A stretch of DNA of 64,000 bases. It comes from Styela clava (taxonomy: Eukaryota > Chordata > Ascidiacea > Stolidobranchia > Styelidae). The stretch spans positions 18,548,974 through 18,612,973 of the forward strand of contig NC_135259.1 of the NCBI RefSeq assembly GCF_964204865.1. The letters run 5' to 3'. This document shows, in pieces, positions 1-9,613 of the stretch (its first letter is position 1; every line of letters starts with the position of its first letter). The notes beneath the pieces were generated by a model. That model was not told the DNA's origin. It did no database searches and worked only from the letters and a program-made list of their open reading frames with translations. The position numbers were made by a program, and so were the translations under genes.

Positions 1-16
1 ATTGCGCCACAGAGAC
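1..16 (-). tRNA. tRNA-Asn (partial, cut by window edge)
   Basis: Only the acceptor 5' strand and start of the D arm are inside the window. Confidence 0.85.
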
Positions 17-244
17 CGACACGGACTATGGTTTGTTAATTTGTTTTTATAAAAGATTCGAAATGTCCAATATTTTTTGGTAATCTGCATTAAATTACAT
101 TGGTTTTAAATTTTTTTTTTCTCAACACAACAAAACAAATAATTTATAAATTTAAGAAAGAATTAAATGAAGTATTTAAAATACTGACCTCGAAGACAGC
201 ATGGATATTAGTTCAGTGGAGAGAGTAGGTCATTTCTGCCGATA

Positions 245-316
245 TCCCAGATGAACTAGGCGTTAGGATTTCAGGCTCTCACCCATGCGGCCCGGGTTCT
301 ATTCCCGGTCTGGGAA
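245..316 (+). pseudogene. Glu-like tRNA, CTC anticodon (degenerate)
   Basis: Clearly derived from tRNA-Glu: acceptor stem (TCCCAGA/TCTGGGA) and T stem are intact and the loop gives anticodon CTC. But the anticodon stem has mismatches at 28-42 and 29-41, the D stem has mismatches at 10-25 and 11-24, and purine 57 of the T loop (inside the B box) is T. It has no T4 directly downstream. I call it a pseudogene conserved by array homogenisation; a functional Glu-CTC with weak stems cannot be excluded. This is the reference for the other Glu-CTC-like entries. Confidence 0.8.
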
Positions 317-672
317 ACTCTTTATACCAAATATTTTAAATTTTTGATTTCTTTCAGAAGGATCATTAGTGAGGTTTTATATGTCAAATCATTGATTGTT
401 ACAGTTGTGAAAGCGACAGTGACTGGGTAGGTTGTTCGTGAAGAACCATGTGGCCATTACAGTGTCAGCCTTATAATAAATTAATTTTGGATAGGAATAG
501 TTTTTCAGTGATATTTCCAACATAAAACAAAGATATCAGCTGTATACAGAAGACAGAAGTACATGAAGTATTTCAAATAATGACGAAGAAAACTACGCGG
601 ATATTACTTCAGTAGCGCAACATTGAGGTAACACCAATTTATTACATAATACTTCTGCCAAAGTTATCGTAT

Positions 673-744
673 TCCCAGATGGTCTAGGGGTTAGGATTCC
701 TGGCTTTCACCCAGGCGGCCCGGGTTCGATTCCCGGTCTGGGAA
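673..744 (+). tRNA. tRNA-Glu-TTC
   Basis: Reference copy, 72 bases, decodes GAA/GAG. Acceptor TCCCAGA/TCTGGGA, anticodon stem CCTGG/CCAGG around loop CTTTCAC, T stem CCGGG/CCCGG, discriminator A. A box (TGGTCTAGGGG) and B box (GGTTCGATTCC) are canonical. TTTT starts three bases after the gene, giving a clean Pol III stop. No intron and no encoded CCA. Confidence 0.96.
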
Positions 745-1060
745 ACTTTTCTTCAAACAAAGATCAGGTAGGTCAGTTTTAGTTTTGAAACGTCAGAAAG
801 ATAATGGTGAAGCTTTACTCTTTAGGCTGTATTTCTCGAGTGACTAAAGAATATATTACCTTAACAAAAACTTTCCAGAATGTGATTAGTGGGGTTTAAC
901 CTGATAATTTATCGATTTAACTGTTGTAGTTGTTAAGGAGGATGATCGTAAAGATGCATGCAAATATGGGAATGTCACGGGTACAATAATATAACAGCAC
1001 AACACTTTCACCTAACTTCAAGCCCGTGTCATTCTTTGAGATTAACGGTTAATAAGACAC

Positions 1061-1134
1061 TGGCCAGTACGGGGATCGAACCCGCGACATTCGCGTTATT
1101 AGCACGACGCTCTAACCAACTGAGCTAACCGGCC
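1061..1134 (-). tRNA. tRNA-Ile-AAT
   Basis: Reference copy, 74 bases, anticodon AAT (A34 normally becomes inosine, reading AUU, AUC and AUA). Acceptor GGCCGGT/ACTGGCC, D stem GCTC/GAGC, anticodon stem TCGTG/CGCGA around CTAATAA, T stem GCGGG/CCCGT, discriminator A. Canonical A and B boxes. A TATATT lies 14-19 bases upstream on the minus strand. No T4 within about 190 bases downstream. Confidence 0.96.
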
Positions 1135-1581
1135 ATATGTTCTATTGAATATACTCAGCCAATTTCATTAAGACTCTTACAGTAATTGTCTTCAAAAAGG
1201 AAGTTGTGAAATGTTATTTTTTTAACTAAGAAAGTACTTTTCTCACACGAGTCAAAAGCGCTGATAGGAAAGTACTGAAATCGCCGTTGGGCTATTCCTT
1301 GTAGAAAAGTGGAATTCGTCTAAGCATATAGAGTGAGGGAGAAGTTTTTCATTTGATATTTTAGTCACCATGGATTAATTGTGTGAAAAAACAGTAGAGG
1401 AACGAGATAGCATCTTTCAGTTACGAAGTACTAAATTCTGTCAGCGACATTTGTTTTTGTAGTATCCGTTTGACTCTAGGAAACAGAAATTAAAGATAGA
1501 CTTGCTATTCCCTAATATTAAATGGATTTCATCCGAGGGAACACACAGATAGAAAGGATTCATTTTTTAAATAATAGACAG

Positions 1582-1673
1582 CGTCCCTGGGTGAGCTTGA
1601 ACCACCAACCTTTCGGTACCCATCAGTATAAGAGGTAACAGCCGAACGCGCTGACCGATTGCGCCAAAGAGAC
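1582..1673 (-). tRNA. tRNA-Asn-GTT with intron, variant
   Basis: Carries C61T in the T stem and G7T in the acceptor stem; probably impaired. Confidence 0.8.
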
Positions 1674-1898
1674 CGACACGGACTATGGTTTGTTAATTTG
1701 TTTTTATAAAAGATTCGAAATGTCCAATATTTTTTGGTAATCTGCATTAAATTACATTGGTTTTAAATGATTTTCTCAACACAACAAAACACATAATTTA
1801 TAAATTAGAGAAAGAATTACATGAAGTATTTAAAATACTGACCTCGAAGACAGCATGGATATTAGTTCAGTGGAGAGAGTAGGTCATTTCTGCCGATA

Positions 1899-1970
1899 TC
1901 CCAGATGAACTAGGCGTTAGGATTTCAGGCTCTCACCCATGCGGCCCGGGTTCTATTCCCAGTCTGGGAA
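1899..1970 (+). pseudogene. Glu-like tRNA, CTC anticodon (degenerate)
   Basis: As the reference at 245, plus a G-to-A change after the T stem (cccagtctggg). Confidence 0.78.
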
Positions 1971-2326
1971 ACTCTTTATACCAAATATTTTAAATTTTTG
2001 ATTTCTTTCAGAAGGATCATTAGTGAGGTTTTATATGTCAAATCATTGATTGTTCCCGTTGTAAAAGCGACAGTGACTGGGTAGGTTGTTCGTGAAGAAC
2101 CAACTGGCCATTACAGTGTCAGCCTTATAATAAATTAATTTTGGATAGGAATAGTTTTTCAGTGATATTTCCAACAAAAAACAAAGATATCAGCTGTATA
2201 CAGAAGACAGAAGTACATGAAGTATTTCAAATAATGACGAAGAAAACTACGCGGATATTACTTCAGTAGCGCTACATTGAGGTAACACCAATTTATTAGA
2301 TAATACTTCTGCCAAAGTAATCGTAT

Positions 2327-2398
2327 TCCCAGATGGTCTAGGGGTTAGGATTCCTGGCTTTCACCCAGGCGGCCCGGGTTCGATTCCCGGTCTGGGAA
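2327..2398 (+). tRNA. tRNA-Glu-TTC
   Basis: Consensus copy, T4 present. Confidence 0.95.
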
Positions 2399-2714
2399 AC
2401 TTTTCTTCAAACAAAGATCAGGTAGGTCAGTTTTAGTTTTGAAACGTCAGAAAGATAATGGTGAAGCTTTACTCTTTAGGCTGTATTTCTCGAGTGACTA
2501 AATAATATATTACCTTAACAAAAACTTTCCAGAATGTGATTAGTGGGGTTTAACCTGATAATTTATCGATTTAACTGTTGTAGTTGTTAAGGAGGATGGT
2601 CGTAAAGATTCATGCAAATATGGGAATGTCACGAGTACAGTAATGTAACAGCACAACACTTTCACCTAACTTCAAGCCCGTGTCATTCTTTGAGATTAAC
2701 GGTTAATAAGACAC

Positions 2715-2788
2715 TGGCCAGTACGGGGATCGAACCCGCGACATTCGCGTTATTAGCACGACGCTCTAACCAACTGAGCTAACCGGCC
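2715..2788 (-). tRNA. tRNA-Ile-AAT
   Basis: Consensus copy. Forms an inverted pair with the Ile gene at 3055. Confidence 0.95.
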
Positions 2789-3033
2789 ATATGTTCTATT
2801 GAATATACTCAGCCAATTTCATTAAGACTCTTGGAAATGTTATTTTTTTAACTAAGAAAGTACTTTTCTCACACGAGTCAAAAGCGCTGATAGGAAAGTA
2901 CTGAAAACACCCGTTGGGCTATTCCTTGTGGAAAAGTGGAATCCGTCTAAGTTTTTCATTTGATATTTTAGTCACCATGGATTAATTGTGTGAAGAAACA
3001 GTAGAGGAACGAGATAGCATCTTTCAGTTACGA

Positions 3034-3153
3034 AGTATATTCAATAGAACATATGGCCGGTTAGCTCAGCTGGTTAGAGCGTCGTGCTAATAACGCGAAT
3101 GTCGCGGGTTCGATCCCCGTACTGGCCAGTGTCTTATTAACCGTTAATCTCAA
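3034..3153 (+). repeat. Inverted 120-bp insert carrying an Ile tRNA
   Basis: About 120 bp of Ile gene with flanks lies in reverse orientation relative to all other Ile copies and is flanked by a duplicated piece of the Ile-Asn spacer. Short matches at both edges (AGTA on the left, ATT on the right) suggest microhomology-mediated template switching. Confidence 0.85.
3055..3128 (+). tRNA. tRNA-Ile-AAT, inverted copy
   Basis: The only Ile gene on the plus strand. One D-loop change (T17C), otherwise consensus; it keeps its near 5' flank including the TATATT and should be transcribable. Confidence 0.93.
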
Positions 3154-3440
3154 TTCCTTGTAGAAAAGTGGAATTCGTCTAAGCATATAGAGTGAGGGAG
3201 AAGTTTTTCATTTGATATTTTAGTCACCATGGATTAATTGTGTGAAGAAACAGTAGAGGAACGAGATAGCATCTTTCAGTTACGAAGTACTAAATTCTGT
3301 CAGCGACATTTGTTTTTGTAGTATCCGTTTGACTCTAGGAAACAGAAATTAAAGATAGACTTGCTATTCCTTAATATTAAATGGATTTCATCCGAGGGAA
3401 CACACAGATAGAAAGGATTCATTTTTTAAATAATAGACAG

Positions 3441-3532
3441 CGTCCCTGGGTGGGCTTGAACCACCAACCTTTCGGTACCCATCAGTATAAGAGGTAACAG
3501 CCGAACGCGCTGACCGATTGCGCCACAGAGAC
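3441..3532 (-). tRNA. tRNA-Asn-GTT with 18-nt intron
   Basis: Reference copy, 92 bases with 18-base intron at 3477-3494 (+ strand), exactly between positions 37 and 38; 74 bases when spliced. Acceptor GTCTCTG/CAGGGAC with discriminator G, D stem GCGC/GCGC, anticodon stem TTCGG/CCGAA, T stem GGTGG/CCACC. A box TGGCGCAATCGG and B box GGTTCAAGCCC are canonical. Decodes AAU/AAC after splicing by the tRNA endonuclease and ligase. No T4 within about 270 bases downstream. Confidence 0.92.
3477..3494 (-). other. tRNA-Asn intron (18 nt)
   Basis: On the minus strand cctcttatactgatgggt, following GTTA (anticodon plus A37). TACC spanning the 5' splice site can pair with GGTA spanning the 3' splice site. 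Representative of all Asn copies. Confidence 0.85.
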
Positions 3533-3559
3533 CGACACGGACTATGGTTTGTTAATTTG

Positions 3560-3567
3560 TTTTTATA
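3560..3567 (-). promoter_or_regulatory. TATA-like element upstream of tRNA-Asn
   Basis: On the minus strand TATAAAAA lies about 28-35 bases before the Asn gene at 3441-3532, a spacing that suits TBP/TFIIIB. Nearly all Asn copies keep it; the copy at 50783 has a T run here instead. Confidence 0.5.
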
Positions 3568-3715
3568 AAAGATTCGAAATGTCCAATATTTTTTGGTAAT
3601 CTGCATTAAATTACATTGGTTTTAAATGATTTTCTCAACACAACAAAACACATAATTTAAAAATTTAAGAAAGAATTACATGAAGTATTTAAAATAATGA
3701 CCTCAAAGACAGCTT

Positions 3716-3760
3716 GGATATTAGTTCAGTGGAGAGAGTAGGTCATTTCTGCCGATATCC
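3716..3760 (+). promoter_or_regulatory. A-box-like motif inside a 6-bp inverted repeat
   Basis: TAGTTCAGTGG (3722-3732) fits the tRNA A-box consensus and is enclosed by GGATAT (3716) and ATATCC (3755), just ahead of the Glu-CTC-like gene. It recurs in most units. It may be a relic of an older tRNA gene or chance; the matching place ahead of Glu-TTC is degenerate. Confidence 0.3.
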
Positions 3761-3829
3761 CAGATGAACTAGGCGTTAGGATTTCAGGCTCTCACCCATG
3801 CGGCCCGGGTTCTATTCCCGGTCTGGGAA
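3758..3829 (+). pseudogene. Glu-like tRNA, CTC anticodon (degenerate)
   Basis: Same sequence as the reference at 245. Confidence 0.8.
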
Positions 3830-4185
3830 ACTCTTTATACCAAATATTTTAAATTTTTGATTTCTTTCAGAAGGATCATTAGTGAGGTTTTATATGTCAA
3901 ATCATTGATTGTTACCGTTGTAAAAGCGACAGTGACTGGGTAGGTTGTTCGTGAAGAACCATGTGGCCATTACAGTGTCAGCCTTATAATAAATTAATTT
4001 TGGATAGGAATAATTTTTCAGTGATATTTCCAACATAAAACAAAGATATCAGCTGTATACAGAAGACAGAAGTACATGAAGTATTTCAAATAATGACGAA
4101 GAAAACTACGCGGATATTACTTCAGTAGCGCTACATTGAGGTAACACCAATTTATTAGATAATACTTCTGCCAAAGTAATCGTAT

Positions 4186-4257
4186 TCCCAGATGGTCTAG
4201 GGGTTAGGATTCCTGGCTTTCACCCAGGCGGCCCGGGTTCGATTCCCGGTCTGGGAA
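4186..4257 (+). tRNA. tRNA-Glu-TTC
   Basis: Consensus copy, T4 at 4260. Confidence 0.95.
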
Positions 4258-4259
4258 AC

Positions 4260-4263
4260 TTTT
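4260..4263 (+). terminator. Pol III T4 terminator of tRNA-Glu-TTC
   Basis: TTTT begins three bases after the discriminator base. It is present after nearly every Glu-TTC copy; the copy at 29053 has lost it. Confidence 0.85.
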
Positions 4264-4573
4264 CTTCAAACAAAGATCAGGTAGGTCAGTTTTAGTTTTG
4301 AACCGTCAGAAAGATAATGGTGAAGCTTTACTCTTTAGGCTGTATTTCTCGAGTGACTAAAGAATATATTACCTTAACAAAAACTTTCCAGAATGTGATT
4401 AGTGGGGTTTAACCTGATAATTTATCGATTTAACTGTTGTAGTTGTTAAGGAGGATGATCGTAAAGATGCATGCAAATATGGGAATGTCACGAGTACAAT
4501 AATATAACAGCACAACACTTTCACCTAACTTCAAGCCCGTGTCATTCTTTGAGATTAACGGTTAATAAGACAC

Positions 4574-4647
4574 TGGCCAGTACGGGGATCGAACCCGCGA
4601 CATTCGCGTTATTAGCACGACGCTCTAACCAACTGAGCTAACCGGAC
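4574..4647 (-). tRNA. tRNA-Ile-AAT, variant
   Basis: G2T makes a mismatch with C71 in the acceptor stem; otherwise consensus. Confidence 0.85.
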
Positions 4648-5094
4648 ATATGTTCGATTGAATATACTCAGCCAATTTCATTAAGACTCTTACAGTAATT
4701 GTCTTCAAAAAGGAAGTTGTGAAATGTTATTTTTTTAACTAAGAAAGTACTTTTCTCACACGAGTCAAAAGCGCTGATAGGAAAGTACTGAAATCGCCGT
4801 TGGGCTATTCCTTGTAGAAAAGTGGAATTCGTCTAAGCATATAGAGTGAGGGAGAAGTTTTTCATTTGATATTTTAGTCACCATGGATTAATTGTGTGAA
4901 GAAACAGTAGAGGAACGAGATAGCATCTTTCAGTTACGAAGTACTAAATTCTGTCAGCGACATTTGTTTTTGTAGTATCTGTTTGAATCTAGGAAACAGA
5001 AATTAAAGATAGACTTGCTATTCCTCAATATTAAATGGAATTCATCCGAGGGAACACACAGATAGAAAGGATTCATTTTTTAAATAATAGACAG

Positions 5095-5186
5095 CGTCCC
5101 TGGGTGGGCTTGACCCACCAACCTTTCGGTACCCATCAGTATAAGAGGTAACAGCCGAACGCGCTGACCGATTGCGCCACAGAGAC
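5095..5186 (-). tRNA. tRNA-Asn-GTT with intron, variant
   Basis: T54G alters the T loop and B box; transcription is likely weakened. Confidence 0.78.
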
Positions 5187-5411
5187 CGACACGGACTATG
5201 GTTTGTTAATTTGTTTTTATAAAAGATTCGAAATGTCCAATATTTTTTGGTAATCTGCATTAAATTACATTGGTTTTAAATGATTTTCTCAACACAACAA
5301 AACACATAATTTATAAATTTAAGAAAGAATTACATGAAGTATTTAAAATACTGACCTCGAAGACAGCATGGATATTAGTTCAGTGGAGAGAGTAGGTCAT
5401 TTCTGCCGATA

Positions 5412-5483
5412 TCCCAGATGAACTAGGCGTTAGGATTTCAGGCTCTCACCCATGCGGCCCGGGTTCTATTCCCGGTCTGGGAA
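5412..5483 (+). pseudogene. Glu-like tRNA, CTC anticodon (degenerate)
   Basis: Reference form. No Glu-TTC or Ile follows in this short unit. Confidence 0.8.
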
Positions 5484-5837
5484 ACTCTTTATACCAAATA
5501 TTTTAAATTTTTGATTTCTTTCAGAAGGATCATTAGTGAGGTTTTATATGCCAAATCATTGATTGTTACAGTTGTAAAAGCGACAGTGACTGGGTAGGTT
5601 GTTCGTGAAGAACCATGTGGCCATTACAGTGTCAGCCTTATAATAAATTAATTTTGGATAGGAATAGTTTTTCAGTGATATTTCCAACATAAAACAAAGA
5701 TATCAGCTGTATACAGAAGACAGAAGTACATGAAGTATTTCAAATAATGACGAAGAAAACTACGCGGATATTACTTCAGTAGCGCTACATTGAGGTAACA
5801 CCAATTTATTAGATAATACTTCTGCCAAAGTAATCGT

Positions 5838-5841
5838 ATTT
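5838..5841. other. Deletion joint making a 974-bp unit
   Basis: The bases just before the expected tRNA-Glu start are fused to sequence that normally lies after the Ile gene, removing 680 bp with Glu-TTC and Ile. A short ATT is shared at the breakpoints. The identical joint recurs at about 6812 and 9383, so it arose once and was copied. Confidence 0.85.
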
Positions 5842-6068
5842 GATATTTTAGTCACCATGGATTAATTGTGTGAAGAAACAGTAGAGGAACGAGATAGCAT
5901 CTTTCAGTTACGAAGTACTAAATTCTGTCAGCGACATTTGTTTTTGTAGTATCTGTTTGACTCTAGGAAACAGAAATTAAAGATAGACTTGCTATTCCTT
6001 AATATTAAGTGGATTTCATCCGAGGGAACACACAGATAGAAAGGATTCATTTTTTAAATAATAGACAG

Positions 6069-6160
6069 CGTCCCTGGGTGGGCTTGAACCACCAACCTTT
6101 CGGTACCCATCAGTATAAGAGGTAATAGCCGAACGCGCTGACCGATTGCGCCACAGAGAC
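6069..6160 (-). tRNA. tRNA-Asn with ATT anticodon, intron
   Basis: G34A turns GTT into ATT; the body and the 18-base intron are otherwise consensus. ATT is not a usual eukaryotic Asn anticodon. Confidence 0.85.
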
Positions 6161-6385
6161 CGACACGGACTATGGTTTGTTAATTTGTTTTTATAAAAGA
6201 TTCGAAATGTCCAATATTTTTTGGTAATCTGCATTAAATTACATTGGTTTCAAATGATTTTCTCAACACAACAAAACACATAATTTATAAATTTAAGAAA
6301 GAATTACATGAAGTATTTAAAATACTGACCTCGAAGACAGCATGGATATTAGTTCAGTGGAGAGAGTAGGTCATTTCTGCCGATA

Positions 6386-6457
6386 TCCCAGATGAACTAG
6401 GCGTTAGGATTTCAGGCTCTCACCCATGCGGCCCGGGTTCTATTCCCGGTCTGGGAA
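6386..6457 (+). pseudogene. Glu-like tRNA, CTC anticodon (degenerate)
   Basis: Reference form, in the second 974-bp unit. Confidence 0.8.
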
Positions 6458-7042
6458 ACTCTTTATACCAAATATTTTAAATTTTTGATTTCTTTCAGAA
6501 GGATCATTAGTGAGGTTTTATATGCCAAATCATTGATTGTTACAGTTGTAAAAGCGACAGTGACTGGGTAGGTTGTTCGTGAAGAACCATGTGGCCATTA
6601 CAGTGTCAGCCTTATAATAAATTAATTTTGGATAGGAATAGTTTTTCAGTGATATTTCCAACATAAAACAAAGATATCAGCTGTATACAGAAGACAGAAG
6701 TACATGAAGTATTTCAAATAATGACGAAGAAAACTACGCGGATATTACTTCAGTAGCGCTACATTGAGGTAACACCAATTTATTAGATAATACTTCTGCC
6801 AAAGTAATCGTATTTGATATTTTAGTCACCATGGATTAATTGTGTGAAGAAACAGTAGAGGAACGAGATAGCATCTTTCAGTTACGAAGTACTAAATTCT
6901 GTCAGCGACATTTGTTTTTGTAGTATCTGTTTGACTCTAGGAAACAGAAATTAAAGATAGACTTGCTATTCCTTAATATTAAGTGGATTTCATCCGAGGG
7001 AACACACAGATAGAAAGGATTCATTTTTTAAATAATAGACAG

Positions 7043-7134
7043 CGTCCCTGGGTGGGCTTGAACCACCAACCTTTCGGTACCCATCAGTATAAGAGGTAAT
7101 AGCCGAACGCGCTGACCGATTGCGCCACAGAGAC
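7043..7134 (-). tRNA. tRNA-Asn with ATT anticodon, intron
   Basis: Same G34A change as the copy at 6069. Confidence 0.85.
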
Positions 7135-7359
7135 CGACACGGACTATGGTTTGTTAATTTGTTTTTATAAAAGATTCGAAATGTCCAATATTTTTTGGTA
7201 ATCTGCATTAAATTACATTGGTTTCAAATGATTTTCTCAACACAACAAAACACATAATTTATAAATTTAAGAAAGAATTACATGAAGTATTTAAAATACT
7301 GACCTCGAAGACAGCATGGATATTAGTTCAGTGGAGAGAGTAGGTCATTTCTGCCGATA

Positions 7360-7431
7360 TCCCAGATGAACTAGGCGTTAGGATTTCAGGCTCTCACCCA
7401 TGCGGCCCGGGTTCTATTCCAGGTCTGGGAA
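7360..7431 (+). pseudogene. Glu-like tRNA, CTC anticodon (degenerate)
   Basis: Extra C-to-A change in the 3' T stem (ttccaggtc). A 57-bp deletion follows shortly after the gene. Confidence 0.78.
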
Positions 7432-7730
7432 ACTCTTTATACCAAATCATTGATTGTTACAGTTGTAAAAGCGACAGTGACTGGGTAGGTTGTTCGTGAA
7501 GAACCATGTGGCCATTACAGTGTCAGCCTTATAAAAAATTAATTTTTGATAGGAATAGTTTTTCAGTGATATTTCCAACATAAAACAAAGATATCAGCTG
7601 TATACAGAAGACAGAAGTACATGAAGTATTTCAAATAATGACGAAGAAAACTACGCGGATATTACTTCAGTAGCGCTACATTGAGGTAACACCAATTTAT
7701 TAGATAATACTTCTGCCAAGGGAATCGTAT

Positions 7731-7802
7731 TCCCAGATGGTCTAGGGGTTAGGATTCCTGGCTTTCACCCAGGCGGCCCGGGTTCGATTCCCGGTCTGGG
7801 AA
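7731..7802 (+). tRNA. tRNA-Glu-TTC
   Basis: Consensus copy; 5' flank ccaaggg differs from the usual ccaaagt. Confidence 0.95.
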
Positions 7803-8118
7803 ACTTTTCTTCAAACAAAGATCAGGTAGGTCAGTTTTAGTTTTGAAACGTCAGAAAGATAATGGTGAAGCTTTACTCTTTAGGCTGTATTTCTCGAGTG
7901 ACTAAAGAATATATTACCTTAACAAAAACTTTCCAGAATGTGATTAGTGGGGTTTAACCTGATAATTTATCGATTTAACTGTTGTAGTTGTTAAGGAGGA
8001 TGATCGTAAAGATGCATGCAAATATGGGAATGTCACGAGTACAATAATATAACAGCACAACACTTTCACCTAACTTCAAGTCCGTGTCATTCTTTGAGAT
8101 TAACGGTTATTAAGACAC

Positions 8119-8192
8119 TGGCCAGTACGGGGATCGAACCCGCGACATTCGCATTATTAGCACGACGCTCTAACCAACTGAGCTAACCGGCC
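8119..8192 (-). tRNA. tRNA-Ile-AAT, variant
   Basis: C39T changes the last anticodon-stem pair to a G-U wobble. Confidence 0.88.
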
Positions 8193-8639
8193 ATATGTTC
8201 TATTGAATATACTCAGCCAATTTCATTAAGACTCTTACAGTAATTGTCTTCAAAAAGGAAGTTGTGAAATGTTATTTTTTTAACTAAGAAAGTACTTTTC
8301 TCACACGAGTCAAAAGCGCTGATAGGAAAGTACTGAAATCGCCGTTGGGCTATTCCTTGTGGAAAAGTGGAATTCTTCTAAGCATATAGAGTGAGGGAGA
8401 AGTTTTTCATTTGATATTTTAGTCACCATGGATTAATTGTGTGAAGAAACAGTAGAGGAACGAGATAGCATCTTTCAGTTACGAAGTACTAAATTCTATC
8501 AGCGACATTTGTTTTTGTAGTATCTGTTTGACTCTAGGAAACAGAAATTAAAGATAGACTTGCTATTCCTTAATATTAAATGGATTTCATCCGAGGGAAC
8601 ACACAGATAGAAAGGATTCATTTTTTAAATAATAGACAG

Positions 8640-8731
8640 CGTCCCTGGGTGGGCTTGAACCACCAACCTTTCGGTACCCATCAGTATTAGAGGTAACAGC
8701 CGAACGCGCTGACCGATTGCGCCACAGAGAC
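8640..8731 (-). tRNA. tRNA-Asn-GTT with variant intron
   Basis: Exons are consensus; the intron has one change (plus-strand cagtattagagg). Confidence 0.9.
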
Positions 8732-8956
8732 CGACACGGAATATGGTTTGTTAATTTGTTTTTATAAAAGATTCGAAATGTCCAATATTTTTTGGTAATC
8801 TGCATTAAATTACATTGGTTTCAAATGATTTTCTCAACACAACAAAACACATAATTTATAAATTTAAGAAAGAATTACATGAAGTATTTAAAATACTGAC
8901 CTCGAAGACAGCATGGATATTAGTTCAGTGGAGAGAGTTGGTCATTTCTGCCGATA

Positions 8957-9028
8957 TCCCAGATGAACTAGGCGTTAGGATTTCAGGCTCTCACCCATGC
9001 GGCCCGGGTTCTATTCCCGGTCTGGGAA
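8957..9028 (+). pseudogene. Glu-like tRNA, CTC anticodon (degenerate)
   Basis: Reference form; in a 974-bp unit. Confidence 0.8.
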
Positions 9029-9613
9029 ACTCTTTATACCAAATATTTTAAATTTTTGATTTCGTTCACAAGGATCATTCGTGAGGTTTTATATGTCAAA
9101 TCATTGATTGTTACAGTTGTAAAAGCGACAGTGGCTTGGTAGGTTGTTCGTGAAGAACCATGTGGCCATTACAGTGTCAGCCTTATAATAAATTAATTTT
9201 GGATAGGAATAGTTTTTCAGTGATACTTCCAACATAAAACAAAGATATCAGCTGTATACAGAAGACAGAAGTACATGAAGTATTTCAAATAATGACGAAG
9301 AAAACTACGCGGATATTACTTCAGTAGCGCTACATTGAGGTAACACCAATTTATTAGATAATACTTCTGCCAAAGTAATCGTATTTGATATTTTAGTCAC
9401 CATGGATTAATTGTGTGAAGAAACAGTAGAGGAACGAGATAGCATCTTTCAGTTACGAAGTACTAAATTCTGTCAGCGACATTTGTTTTTGTAGTATCTG
9501 TTTGACTCTAGGAAACAGAAATTAAAGATAGACTTGCTATTCCTTAATATTAAGTGGATTTCATCCGAGGGAACACACAGATAGAAAGGATTCATTTTTT
9601 AAATAATAGACAG

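Larger units (their letters stand above)
3441..5094. repeat. Representative 1654-bp array unit
   Basis: Reference unit for the spacers. Asn(-) 3441-3532; spacer 3533-3757 (AT-rich, TATA-like box for Asn near its left end); Glu-CTC-like 3758-3829; spacer 3830-4185; Glu-TTC 4186-4257; spacer 4258-4573; Ile(-) 4574-4647; spacer 4648-5094. The spacers have no sustained open frame, no simple-sequence tract and no further tRNA or rRNA gene that I can see. The 200-odd bp ahead of the two Glu-type genes resemble each other. An ATGCAAAT octamer lies in the Glu-Ile spacer of most units. Confidence 0.95.
6811..9381. repeat. 2571-bp higher-order repeat, copy 1
   Basis: One 1597-bp unit plus one 974-bp unit. 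Every element recurs 2571 bp later in copy 2 (Asn 7043/9614, Glu-TTC 7731/10302, Ile 8119/10690, Asn 8640/11211), with shared private variants such as the Asn ATT anticodon, the changed Asn intron and the Ile C39T change. Confidence 0.9.

Noticed and set aside
3441-3532. Reading the intron-containing gene as tRNA-Ile-TAT
   Set aside because: A TAT occurs inside the intron, but the arms match tRNA-Asn throughout and GTT sits at the proper position with the intron directly after A37.
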